A stretch of 64,000 nucleotides of DNA, taken from NCBI GenBank assembly GCA_963777695.1, contig CAVZRC010000003.1, positions 3,844,001 to 3,908,000 on the forward strand. Reading direction: 5' to 3'. The notes under the pieces are model-generated. The model ran no database searches, was not told the DNA's origin, and saw only the letters and a list, made by a program, of their open reading frames with translations. Shown in pieces: positions 19,227-28,019 of the stretch. The translations under genes and the position numbers were made by a program. The stretch comes from CAVZRC01 sp963777695. Its GTDB lineage: Bacteria; Planctomycetota; Planctomycetia; Isosphaerales; Isosphaeraceae. How positions within the stretch are numbered: position 1 is the stretch's first letter; each line of letters starts with the position of its first letter.

Positions 19227-19838
19227 ATCCTCTGGCGTGGCGGAGCCGCGAGCGGGTAACTGGAGGTCGCGTACCCTAGGTTCGGTATGATTGGTTTGTA
19301 AGCGTCCGGTCCTACCAGTCGCGCCGGCCGCCGGGACGCACGTGGGGCGGCCAGCCACCCGATCGGACTCATGAGCCTTTCCCGACCTCGACGCGGGCGA
19401 CCCTCACGCCTTCGGCCCGGCGATCGCGCGACGCTCCTTCCGCGCTACTTTCTGTGGGGTCGCCTCCCGACGCGACTCGTCGAGGCGGTACTGCAGCACA
19501 TCCTCCGGGTGGCTCGCCGCCCAGCGGTCTGGCAGCAACGACTCCAGGTCCGTCTCGCCTTCAGCACCACGTCCCGGGGATAGGCCCACGGCACGGCTCC
19601 AGGCTATGCCGCTAGGCACCCGGGGACAAATGAGGACAAGTCAAACGAGGGAAATCGCAATTCAAATTAATTTATTGTCATGAATATACTTTTATTGTAT
19701 TGTGTTAATAAATATCACTATTTATATTAACATGAGCACATTTTTAAATAAATCGTCTGACTGCGCACTCTGGAGAAGCTCTTCGTACCTGGATTGTCCA
19801 GACTGTGTCGAGATTTGGGGATGTCTCCATTCCTCCTC
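19227..19838. other. Non-coding stretch with an AT-rich island
   Basis: About 600 bases with no supported gene. A minus-strand frame at 19404-19619 (71 residues) has coding-like composition but no known family. From about 19655 to 19765 the sequence turns markedly AT-rich (attaattta, atttatattaac) within a GC-rich genome, suggesting foreign DNA or a regulatory/attachment region. Confidence 0.6.
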
Positions 19839-19995
19839 AGCCGTGACTTTCGACTCGACCCCTGTCCACTCTCCCGCGCTTCCGGCACGATCGAGTTGGA
19901 GGTGAGCCATGATCGAGCTGAACCCCGAGCAGCGGCAGGCGATGGCGCAGGGCCAGCCTGTGCGGATCGTCGATCCTTCCACGAACGACGCGTAA
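19839..19995 (+). pseudogene. Truncated second copy of the retropepsin-cassette first gene
   Basis: The 70-base leader and first 28 codons (ATG 19909, stop TAA 19993-19995) match the leader and start of the gene at 27564-28019, with only scattered substitutions. Reading stops where a hairpin element begins (19995), so the rest of the gene is missing or displaced. The retained leader, including GGAGGTGAGCC before the ATG, shows that the upstream region travels with the gene. Confidence 0.85.
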
Positions 19996-20098
19996 GAGCC
20001 TATCCCGGTAGGGTGGGTGAAACCCACCGAATGCCTTGTCGCCGAAAGACTTGGTGGCTTTCACCCATCCTACAAGGACTCCGACTGGGATAGGCTCT
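19995..20098. mobile_element. MITE-like element, 104 bp
   Basis: Terminal inverted repeats agagcctatccc/gggataggctct (12 bp, perfect) enclose inner arms of the gtgggtgaaaccca family, also found at 12376-12437. It encodes nothing. TA lies next to both ends, consistent with a non-autonomous element that inserts at TA, but this is not proven. It sits at the truncation point of the cassette copy. Confidence 0.7.
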
Positions 20099-20187
20099 AA
20101 GTCGCCGGAGTGAAGAGCATTTCCATCTGGTGGTTTATCCCCGCCGCCGTCCTGATTTCCCAATCAAGCGCCGTGTCTGGGAATCCC

Positions 20188-20415
20188 TCACCGGCGTCGC
20201 TTCCATAAGCACCTCCCAAGCCCGGCCGTCGCGGCGATCCCGGCGAGGACCAGCGAGGACGGCTCCGGGACGGCAGCCGCGCTGGTCGTCACCAGGAGGC
20301 CATTTGGGATGGCACCGGACGTGTTGACGTGGAAGTCGAGCGAATAGGACTGGCCGACGGTGGTTGAAAACGTCTGCGAATACGTGTCGTAATAACCCAC
20401 ACTTCCCCCGAAGAA
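20188..20415 (-). pseudogene. C-terminal half of a PEP-CTERM gene split by an IS
   Basis: The frame after the IS encodes SVGYYDTYSQTFSTTVG, a variable strand region and a complete PEP-CTERM signal (VPEPSSLVLAGI, hydrophobic helix, KRRR). It matches the C-terminal half of the intact neighbour at 22913-23470. Removing the IS and one copy of its 6-base target repeat joins this in frame to the N-terminal half at 22427-22762. Confidence 0.9.
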
Positions 20416-22426
20416 CTCCTCTTTCGCGTATTGAAGGAGTGCTTAACCGGAATTTATGACTAACCGTGTGTATACTGCCTCGGATAGCCCCAGGTAGCCC
20501 AGCACCTTCTTCACCAACGCCGGCAGGGTCTTGAGATGCCACCGCACTTCGCCACCGCTTTCCACCTGGGTCAGCGTGATCTCGGTCCGACAGATCGCCT
20601 CAAGGACTCGCTTCGCCGTCGGACGATCCGTGACGCGCTTCGCCTGGCCGGGATACAGCCCCTTGAGCGGCTCGCCGCTTTCCTTCTGGCCCCGACGCAC
20701 CAGGACCTCGAACAGCATCAACACCCGCAACGCCAGCGTCACCAGATGGGTCAAGCCCTGGATCTGGTCGTCCCGTCGCACGAAGAACGGCCGAATCCCC
20801 AGCGGCTGATCCTTGAAGAGATGGAAGATTCGTTCCACGCACCAGCCGCCTCGGTACGCGAAGAGCGAATCGGCCAACGACAGCCGTTCGGTGGCGGTGT
20901 TGGTCACCTGGACCTGCCAGCCCATCCGCGCCTCGCGATGGCGGATCGCCGCGTCGTCGCGCCTCACCGTCGTGATCTGGTAGCGGATGTCCCATTCGGT
21001 CGTCTTGGGGCGATTGGGACCGCCGCGGCCCCGACCCACGTACCTGGTCCGGCTGGTCTCTTCACGTCCCCAGCTCACCTCCAGCAGCCCTTCCACCCGA
21101 TGCTCGGCCAAGACCCCGGCCACCGCCCGCTCCAACTCCCAACCGGTCGTGAATTGGGTCCGGCCCGGCCCCGGCGGTGGCGTCAAGCCGCGCAGGGCCG
21201 CCTCGGCCTTGTCCAGCCGACGCTCCAGGGCCGCGGCCTGGCTCTGGGCCAGGGCCTCGGAGCGGATGATCTGCACGCGCTCGGTCCAGGGGCGGACCTC
21301 CTGGCCCACGACGGCGGATTGCGACCGCTCGAATTCGTATCCCCGGCCGATGAGCTCGTCCTCGAGGCGGATCTCCACCAAGTTCGCCGCCTTCTCGCCG
21401 GTCAGCGCCGCCTCCACCCAGGCCGAGAACTGGGCCAAGACCTCGCCGGTCATCGGCAGTCGGGTCAGGTAGAAATCGCCGGCGGCGGCGATCTCGGCTC
21501 GCGTCTCCACGGCCGCCATCTTGCAGTCGCCGGCGTAGAGGAGCCCGGCCTGACCCAGCAGCTCGCGGACCCGGCGATACAGCGGCAAGTAGAGCGGGTC
21601 GTCGGCGGCATTGCCCGGATGGACATCGCCGGCGAGGAACAATCCACTCGGCTCGGCCGCGGCGGCCATCAACTTGATCTGGGGCAAGTCGGGGCGGTGG
21701 TCTTTGCTATGCCCCAGTTGCATCAGGCCGTCGTCATCGATGGCGTGGTAGCCATAGCTGGTGGTGGCGTCGAGGCGGACCCGCTCGACCGGCGGCAGGG
21801 CGTAGACCTCGCATTGGACGTGCCAGAGGTCGGCTTCCAGTTCCCGCCAGACCTCCAGGTCGCTGAGGCGCCTCAGGACCAAGGTGAGGCGATCGTCGGA
21901 GAACTCGACGGGGCGAATGGGCTGGCCGATGAGGGTCTCGATGGAGTGCCGGAGGCCCTCGACCCATTGCTGGACGTGCGACTTGCGGTGGTCGGCCTGG
22001 GAGAGGATGTAAGCGATCCAGACGGTGATGAGCCAGCCGTTGGAGAGCCCTTGGTGGAGCGGATGGGGCGGGAGATGGCGGTCGATCGTCTCGGGGATGC
22101 GGAGTTTGATCAGGAAGCCCAAGAGCAGCGGGACGTCATCGACGCGCTCGTGAGTCAATTCCAGGGTGGGGGCGGCGCCGACGCGGATCTCCGGGGTCGG
22201 GGTCGGGGTGAGATCGACGAGACGTTTGCGGGGCGGTCTGCGGGGCGGGTTCTGGGCGGCGGCCATGGTCGCTCTCCAACGACGTTTGAGTGGAAAGCTC
22301 CGTTGTACCGTCGCGGAGTGTCGAGGCGGAAGATCCAAGAGCAGGAACGTGAACATGGGAACGATAGAGAGATTGGGTTAAAATATAATTAGATGACTAA
22401 TGTACGTTTGGTACGCGAAAGGTGAG
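20416..22426 (-). mobile_element. IS4-superfamily IS1634-type insertion sequence, 2,011 bp
   Basis: The ends are imperfect inverted repeats (ctcctctttcgcgta at 20416-20430 against tacgcgaaaggtgag at 22412-22426, 13 of 15 matching). One transposase gene fills it. Length, the 6-base target duplication and the transposase type agree with the IS1634 group. It has inserted into a PEP-CTERM gene on the same strand as the transposase. Confidence 0.88.
20443..22266 (-). CDS. IS1634-type DDE transposase
   Basis: A protein of 607 residues, consistent with this group. An N-terminal DUF4277-like region (VDDVPLLLGFLIKLRIPETIDRH) is followed by the DDE domain with LDATTSYGYH, GHSKDHRPDLPQIKL and LYAGDCKMAA, and a late CVERIFHLFKDQPLGIRPFF segment that should hold the catalytic Glu. 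It cuts and pastes the surrounding element. ATG 22266 follows TTGGAGAGC; a longer frame upstream has no such site. It appears intact, so the element may still be active. Confidence 0.88.
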   Translation of the reverse strand: MAAAQNPPRRPPRKRLVDLTPTPTPEIRVGAAPTLELTHERVDDVPLLLGFLIKLRIPETIDRHLPPHPLHQGLSNGWLITVWIAYILSQADHRKSHVQQWVEGLRHSIETLIGQPIRPVEFSDDRLTLVLRRLSDLEVWRELEADLWHVQCEVYALPPVERVRLDATTSYGYHAIDDDGLMQLGHSKDHRPDLPQIKLMAAAAEPSGLFLAGDVHPGNAADDPLYLPLYRRVRELLGQAGLLYAGDCKMAAVETRAEIAAAGDFYLTRLPMTGEVLAQFSAWVEAALTGEKAANLVEIRLEDELIGRGYEFERSQSAVVGQEVRPWTERVQIIRSEALAQSQAAALERRLDKAEAALRGLTPPPGPGRTQFTTGWELERAVAGVLAEHRVEGLLEVSWGREETSRTRYVGRGRGGPNRPKTTEWDIRYQITTVRRDDAAIRHREARMGWQVQVTNTATERLSLADSLFAYRGGWCVERIFHLFKDQPLGIRPFFVRRDDQIQGLTHLVTLALRVLMLFEVLVRRGQKESGEPLKGLYPGQAKRVTDRPTAKRVLEAICRTEITLTQVESGGEVRWHLKTLPALVKKVLGYLGLSEAVYTRLVINSG

Positions 22427-22762
22427 GAAGAATGCGAGACCTGGGACCGATGTCCCGTCGCCGAAGGTCTCGGAGTCGGAGCCCTGTGCCGCGGGGGTGA
22501 AAACCCAGGTGCTCCCGAGCAAGTTCGGGCCCATGTGATCGAGGAACACGCCGATCCGGGTAACTTCAGTGCCTCCGTAGAGTTGGTAGCCCCCGATGGA
22601 GATCGACGTGGTTGACTCCGTTGCCACGAACGAGAGGTCATGAGGGACGTCGGCCTGGCCGGGTTCATCGATCAGGTTGAGAAGGACCGTGTCCGCGGAT
22701 GCCTGCTGCGAGGCCCCGATCATCAACACGGCGACTGCGATCATGGCGCGGCGGATGTTCAT
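22427..22762 (-). pseudogene. N-terminal half of a PEP-CTERM gene split by an IS
   Basis: Starts at ATG 22762 after AAGGAGCTA and encodes a signal peptide (to ASADTVLL), SFVATESTTSISIGGYQ and STWVFTPAAQGSD, up to VPGLAFF, where the IS begins. Closely similar to the intact gene at 22913-23470. The broken frame reads into the IS and stops after 122 residues in all. Confidence 0.9.
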
Positions 22763-22785
22763 TGGAGTAGCTCCTTTGTAAGTGA

Positions 22786-22821
22786 GACGCGGAAACGGGG
22801 ACGGACGCGGAAACGGGGACG
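22786..22821. repeat. Tandem 2 x 18 bp, gacgcggaaacggggacg
   Basis: Two perfect copies lie just upstream of the split PEP-CTERM gene. A related tandem pair lies upstream of another PEP-CTERM gene at 56774-56805, and a single core (gaaacggggacgagcta) lies near 44560. Confidence 0.85.
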
Positions 22822-22912
22822 AGCTAGAATGGGCCACGCATTTCATCCGCATGTCGGCTCCGTCCGCGTCTCCGGTCCGATTGCGCAATGAGGTGGCGGG
22901 GCAGGGTGTCTA

Positions 22913-23470
22913 TCAACACAGTCGCTTCCGCGCCCACATCCCGAGCCCGGCCGTCGCGGCGATCCCGGCCAGGACCAGGGAGGACGGCTCCGGAACGGCA
23001 GACGCGGTGGTCGTCACCAGGAAGCCATTTGGAGTGCCAAAGCCCTCGGTGAAGAGGAGATCGAGCGAATAGGACTGGCCGACGGTCGTCGAAAACGTCT
23101 GAGAATAAGTGTCGTAGTAGCCCACGCTGACCCCGGCGAAATGCAGGGCTGGGACCGATGTCCCGTCGCCGAAGGTCACGGAGTCGGAGCCCTGTGCGGC
23201 TGGGGTGAAAACCCAACTGCTCCCGAGGAGGTTCGGGCCCGTGTTATCGAGGAAAACGCCGATATGGGTAAGAAGAGCGTCTCCGGGGACTTGGTAGCCC
23301 CCGATGGAGATCGACGTGGAAGATTCCGTAGCCACGAAGGACAGGTCATAAGGAGTGTCTGTCTGAAGCGGTACGTTTATCGCGTTGAGAAGGACGGTGT
23401 CCGCGGACGCATGCTGCGCGGCCCCGATCATCAAGACGGCAACGACAGTCGTCATGCGGCGAATGCTCAT
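22913..23470 (-). CDS. PEP-CTERM sorting domain protein, paralogue of the IS-split gene
   Basis: A protein of 185 residues: signal peptide (MSIRRMTTVVAVLMIG to ASADT), a beta-rich body (SFVATESSTSISIGGYQ, SSWVFTPAAQGSD, SVGYYDTYSQTFSTTVG) and a complete C-terminal PEP-CTERM signal ending in ARKR. The shared start (ATG preceded by GGAGCTACTCC) and body with the split neighbour show a tandem duplication. The product should be exported and anchored or released by an exosortase encoded elsewhere. The function of the body is unknown. Confidence 0.88.
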   Translation of the reverse strand: MSIRRMTTVVAVLMIGAAQHASADTVLLNAINVPLQTDTPYDLSFVATESSTSISIGGYQVPGDALLTHIGVFLDNTGPNLLGSSWVFTPAAQGSDSVTFGDGTSVPALHFAGVSVGYYDTYSQTFSTTVGQSYSLDLLFTEGFGTPNGFLVTTTASAVPEPSSLVLAGIAATAGLGMWARKRLC

Positions 23471-23895
23471 TGGAGTAGCTCCTCCGTAGGCGTGATTCGG
23501 ATAAACACAAACATATGACTTCTTCAAAGAGGCCTCTGCATCAAAGCCGTCCGGCCCCTCTTGACTTCCGTCACCTTCGACGACCCCTTTATCGGCGCAG
23601 GTCGATCGGACCGGTCTCGCCTCGGGCAACACCCGGCTTTCAAACGATGCGGAGGAGTGACGGACCGAGGGAGCCCGTCGAGGCAAGAAGGCGCCCTGGG
23701 TCTCGGATTCCTCCCTGTCGTCCCTGCCTCATGTCTGTAATCTGGAAACGCAGCCGGAGTCGGCCAAAAAAATCGGAAAATTCCGGGTGTGGGTGCAAGC
23801 GTCCAGTTTTGCGTGCGAGACATGCTTGAAGTCAGGCGAGATGTTTTGCAGAATTGAAGGCTCGTTGCTGGGTCCGCGGCATGGGCGAGGTGCTG
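23471..23895. other. Divergent intergenic region
   Basis: 425 bases between the divergently transcribed PEP-CTERM gene and the sigma-factor gene; it should hold both promoters. Frames within it are Arg/Pro-rich and have no ribosome site, so no gene is called. An A/T-rich run near 23765-23785 could be part of the sigma-gene promoter. Confidence 0.4.
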
Positions 23896-24477
23896 ATGGC
23901 TGCCGAAACGACGTTCGAGGCGTTGATGGCCGGGGTTCGGGCCGGGGATGATGCGGCCGAAACCCTCGTGTTCCGCCGTTATGCCGGCCGGTTGGCGAGC
24001 ATGGCGGCGCAGCAGTTCGACGGCCCGATGCGCGACCGGATCGATCTCGATGATGCGGTCAACTCCGCCTGCAAGAGCTTCTTCCTTCGATGCCGTCGCG
24101 ATGCGATCGAGGTGGCGAACTGGGAGGCGCTCTGGGCCCTCCTGATGGTGATCACGCTGCGCAAGTGCCGCACGCGCTGCGAGTATGTACGTGCGGCCCG
24201 TCGCGACGTCGGCCGCGAGCGGAGCGAGTCCGGCGTCGGGGACTTGGCGGGTCTGATCCCGGACCGCAGCCCGACACCCGAGGAGGCGGTGATGGCCTCC
24301 GAGATGGTCGAGCGGCTCTTCGGCCTGACCGAGCCGGACGATCGGCCTGTCGTGGAACTGCTCCTGATGGGTTACACCGTCGAGGAGGTCGCCCATCGGT
24401 GCGATTGCTCGATGCGGACCGTCGGCCGGGTGCGGCGGCGTGCGAAGCAGTGCCTGGAGCGCTTGCTGGCTTCCTGA
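23896..24477 (+). CDS. ECF-type RNA polymerase sigma factor
   Basis: A protein of 193 residues with region 2 (FRRYAGRLASMAAQQF...DLDDAVNSACKSFF) and region 4 (VELLLMGYTVEEVAHRCDCSMRTVGRVRRRAKQCLERL), as in ECF sigma factors of the planctomycete type. ATG 23896 is chosen because GAGGTG lies five bases upstream; ATG 23881 is an alternative. It lies 234 bases before a Ser/Thr kinase gene on the same strand, so kinase-controlled transcription is likely. No anti-sigma gene is evident. Confidence 0.88.
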   Translation: MAAETTFEALMAGVRAGDDAAETLVFRRYAGRLASMAAQQFDGPMRDRIDLDDAVNSACKSFFLRCRRDAIEVANWEALWALLMVITLRKCRTRCEYVRAARRDVGRERSESGVGDLAGLIPDRSPTPEEAVMASEMVERLFGLTEPDDRPVVELLLMGYTVEEVAHRCDCSMRTVGRVRRRAKQCLERLLAS

Positions 24478-24710
24478 GTTCGGCACGTCCTTTGCCCCCT
24501 CGGCCGAGACCCGGGAACGATTGGAGGCGATCATAGGGGGTAGCGGGTGGGCCACGGGGATGGCGCGGGCAGGGAACGAACCGATTGGGGATGCCTTCGT
24601 CGGGAGATGCCGGAGGGCCGGGCGGGCAAGTTCGTGAGGTGAGCCCTCCTCTCCCACCCGACGGGCCAGGAGTCCAGCACGGGATCCGAGGGGCTGGCGG
24701 AGGGCGTACG

Positions 24711-27492
24711 ATGTATCGCGGAGACCCACGTGATACGATGCTGGACGGCGATTCCTGGAGATCGCTCCAGCAGGCCGTGGCTCGGTTCCGGACGGCCCTG
24801 ACGCGTGGCGATGAGCCGGCGATCGAGGAGTTCTTGCCGCCCGATGGGCGCCATCGTACGACTTATGTGGCCGAGCTGGTCCACGAGGAGCTGGAGCACC
24901 GGCTCCGGGCGGGCGAGTCCGTCGCGATCGCATCGTACCTCGGCCGGTTCGAAGAACTGGGCTCGGATTCCCTGATCGTCCGGGAGCTGGAAGATGTCAT
25001 CTCGCAGTGGAGTCCGGCGCAGTCGGGGGCCGACGTCAAGGGCCAGCCTCGCCTCGTCGGTCGTTACGAGCTGGGGGAGATGATCGGGACGGGGGCCTTC
25101 GGTGTCGTCCATCGAGCCTACGACCCGATATTGAAGCGCCCCGTGGCGATCAAGCGGCCCCGTCCCGGGGCGATCGAGACGCCCGAGGCCATCGAGCGGT
25201 TCTTCCGCGAGGCCCGAGCCATCGCGGCGTTGCAGCATCCGAACATCGTCGTCGCTCATGACGTCGGGCAGGCGGATGGCGAGGTCTACCTCGTCAGCAA
25301 TCTCATCGAGGGCCGCAACCTGGCCGACGAGATGGCCGAGGGCCGTCCTGGGTTCCTCCGGTCGGCCGAATGGGTCGCCGCGGTGGCCGACGCGCTGGAG
25401 CACGCCCACTCGCGCGGCCTGATCCATCGCGACGTCAAGCCGTCGAACGTGTTGATCGATTCCGCGGGCCATGTCTACTTGACCGACTTCGGTCTCGCCA
25501 AGGGCGACGGCGGCGAGGCGACACTGACGGTCGAGGGCCAGGTCATCGGTACGCCGGCCTACATGTCGCCCGAGCAGGCCGAAGGCGGGAAGAAGCCGGT
25601 CGACGCGCGGGCCGACGTCTACAGCCTCGGGGCGTTCCTCTACGAGTTGCTGACCGGGTCGCGCCCGTTCGGCGGGGCCGGCGCAATGCTGCTGGGACGG
25701 ATACGCGAAGAGGAGCCGCGCCCGCCGCGTCGTCTCGACGAGTCGGTCCCGCGCGACCTGGAGACGATCTGCCTCAAGGCGATGGCCAAGGAGCCTCGGC
25801 ATCGCTATGCGGACGCGGCCGGTTTCGCGGCCGACATCCGCCGCTGGCTCCGCGGCGAGCCGGTCCTGGCCCGATCCGTGGGAAGAATCGGCATGGCCTG
25901 GAGGAGATGCCGGCGCAAGCCGATCCTCTCCGGCCTGGTGGGGTCGCTGGTCTTGTCGGTCCTCTTCGGTTGCGTCGGCGTGGCCTGGCAATGGCGGCGG
26001 GCCGAATCCCAGCGTCGTCTCGCCGAGGGGAACCTGGACGCGGCCCGCCAGCAACGCCAGCGAGCCGTGCAAGCCTTGAGAGACGGATCCGAGACCCTCT
26101 CGGCGCTGGTCCAGATCTACCACGAAGGCACGAAGGTCCCGGCGGATCCCGATCGAGATCGGATCGCCCTGCAACGGGTGATCCTGGGGTATTATCGCAA
26201 CTCCCTCCGGGACCAGCTCTCCGGCGACCCCGACCTACACCATGCCCTGGTCTCATTGACGATGGAAGTGACCGGGCTCATCCATCATAACGCCCCGCTG
26301 GAGGTGGCCCTGAACGCCTGGGAGGAGACGCAAGGCATCGTCGAGGGCCTCCTCCGCGACGATCCGAATAACCTCGTGTATCTCGACGATCTCGCGAGGT
26401 GCCTGTGGTACGAGGGTGGCCTGCTGGTGGCGATGGGTCGCGTCGTTGAAGGCGCGGCTCGGCTTCGGCAATCGCTGGAACGATGGCAAGCCTACGGGGC
26501 CCTGACGAAGGGACGATCGACGGCCGATCGAGGTCACCGCCTGGCCCTGGAGGCTTGGAGCGGCGCCGAGGTGGGACTGGCATCGGCGGAGATGCTCCTC
26601 GGCCGCAAGTCGGAAGCCTTCTCGCATCACAACCGAGCCGTGTCGCTCGTCCGGGAGATCTGCGAGGAGGAGCCCGGCAACTGGATCGCGAGGCGACGCC
26701 TGGCGCACGTCTACGCGACGGCCATCGTGTGGGGGCGCGATGAATTGGCCGACGAGGCGATCTCTCGATGCCGACTCGCGTGCGAGATCATCGAACCGAT
26801 CGCGAGCGAACTCCCATCGGATCGGGGCGTCCAGGAAGAGCGGGCCTTCTACCTCTTTCAACTCGCCAATATGGAGGACCGCGTCGAACCGGAGGGACGA
26901 AGCGCTCGGTCATTTCCGTCGCGCCGTCGCGATCTACGAGGATCTCGACCGGTCCGCGCCCCTTGCCAGGGCGCCCCTCGCCTCAATGGCGGTCGGCCAT
27001 CACATCATGGGCCGCTTGCTGGTCGATATGGGCCGGCCTTCCGAGGCGGTGGGGCCTTTTCGCAGGGCCTGCGAGATCCGCGAACGGATCGCTCGCGCGA
27101 GGCCGGACGATCCCCACTTGCAGAGCGACTGCGCCGGGTCGTGGTATCGCCTTGGCGACGCATTGCAGGGCCTGGGGCGGCTCGACGAGGCGGTCGATTC
27201 GCTCCAGAAATGCCTGATCCATCAGCGCCGGGCAAATGCTCTCGAGCCGGGAGAGTTGAAGCATCGCCGATTCCTCGACGAGCGGTTGCGGCAAGTCTCC
27301 TGGCTCCTCATGGTCCGACGGCGACCGGGCGAGGCCGTCGAGATGATCCGAGAGCGAATGGCACTCCGGCCTGTCGACCATGCAGCAGCTCTGGGATTGG
27401 CGGTCGAGCTGGCCGCGGCGGCGATCGCGAGGCGCCCGGTCGAGGCGGTATCGGTGCTGGCGCGGCTCAAGTCCTCTTGCTCTCCACAGTAA
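24711..27492 (+). CDS. Membrane-anchored Ser/Thr protein kinase with TPR-like C-terminus (frameshifted)
   Basis: About 927 residues when joined: an N-terminal region of 115 residues, a Hanks-type kinase domain (about 120-385) with GTGAFG, the VAIKRPR lysine, catalytic HRDVKPSN (Asp about 241), DFGLAKGD and GTPAYMSPEQ, one transmembrane helix (about 405-430), then helical TPR-like repeats. The frame changes near 26889 (one extra base): the first part ends at ANMEDRV and the second resumes at RRDEALGHFRRAVAIYEDL. It follows an ECF sigma gene and probably signals to it. ATG 24711 has GCGGAGGG upstream. Confidence 0.85.
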
Positions 27493-27493
27493 C

Positions 27494-27563
27494 AGCCGCG
27501 ACTTTCGACTCAACCCGTGTCCACTCTCCCGCGCTTTCGGTACGATCGTACTGGAGGTGAGCC
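27494..27563 (+). promoter_or_regulatory. Conserved 70-base cassette leader
   Basis: Nearly the same as the 70 bases before the truncated copy (19839-19908), with no gaps. It ends in a strong GGAGGTGAGCC ribosome site, and a TACGAT at 27541-27546 could be a -10 element. Conservation in a duplicated but otherwise decayed copy suggests that the leader belongs to the cassette. Confidence 0.5.
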
Positions 27564-28019
27564 ATGATCGAGCTGAACCCCGAGCAACGGCAGGCGATGG
27601 CGCAGGGCCAGCCTGTGTGGATCGTCGATCCTTCAACGCACGATGCCTATGTCCTACTCCGGGCCGATGATTACGCGCGCCAGGAAGGGGCTTTGCGGCA
27701 ACCCGTGGAAGAGCCACCTCCGCAGATCGCTCCCAGTATGCTCCGCTCGATGCAGGCGTTCTGGCGGGACTTGCCCGAGTTGCTGAAATACCGTCGGAAT
27801 CGTGGGAAGTGGGCGGCTTACCATGGGGAAGAGCGCGTGGTCATCGCGCGGTCGGACTTCGACGCGTATCAGGAATGCTTCCGCCGGGGGCTGAAACGCG
27901 GGGAATTTTACGTCGGGTGGCTGAAAGAAGATCCCGACGGACTTCCCCCCTGGGGGACGATCGAGTGCGACTGGTCCCTCTACGAAGTCACCGAAGAGAC
28001 TCCCCCGGACGACGCATGA
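27564..28019 (+). CDS. First gene of a retropepsin-like cassette; antitoxin-like N-terminus
   Basis: A protein of 151 residues without signal or membrane segments. The first 40 residues (ELNPEQRQAMAQG, then DAYVLLRADDYAR) resemble the N-terminal dimerisation/DNA-binding part of Phd/YefM-type antitoxins. The second half (FWRDLPELLKYRR, KWAAYHGEERVVIARSDFDAYQECFRRGLKRGEFYV) looks like a small domain seen in many planctomycete hypothetical proteins. Its stop overlaps the start of the retropepsin-like gene (ATGA), so the two are translationally coupled. A truncated copy with the same leader lies at 19839-19995. The function is not established; a regulator or immunity partner of the protease is inference. 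Confidence 0.65.
   Translation: MIELNPEQRQAMAQGQPVWIVDPSTHDAYVLLRADDYARQEGALRQPVEEPPPQIAPSMLRSMQAFWRDLPELLKYRRNRGKWAAYHGEERVVIARSDFDAYQECFRRGLKRGEFYVGWLKEDPDGLPPWGTIECDWSLYEVTEETPPDDA

Larger units (their letters stand above)
20410..22432. repeat. Target-site duplication gaagaa flanking the IS
   Basis: gaagaa is present at 20410-20415 and at 22427-22432, directly outside the terminal inverted repeats. Six bases is in the range reported for IS1634-type elements. Confidence 0.8.

Noticed and set aside
19404..19619. Minus-strand frame of 71 codons
   Set aside because: Coding-like composition but no ribosome site and no family; kept only as a note in the intergenic entry.
20536..22392. Plus-strand frame of 618 codons
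   Set aside because: Antisense to the transposase and without recognisable motifs.
24531..26174. Minus-strand frame of 547 codons
   Set aside because: Antisense to the kinase gene, with no ribosome site or domain.
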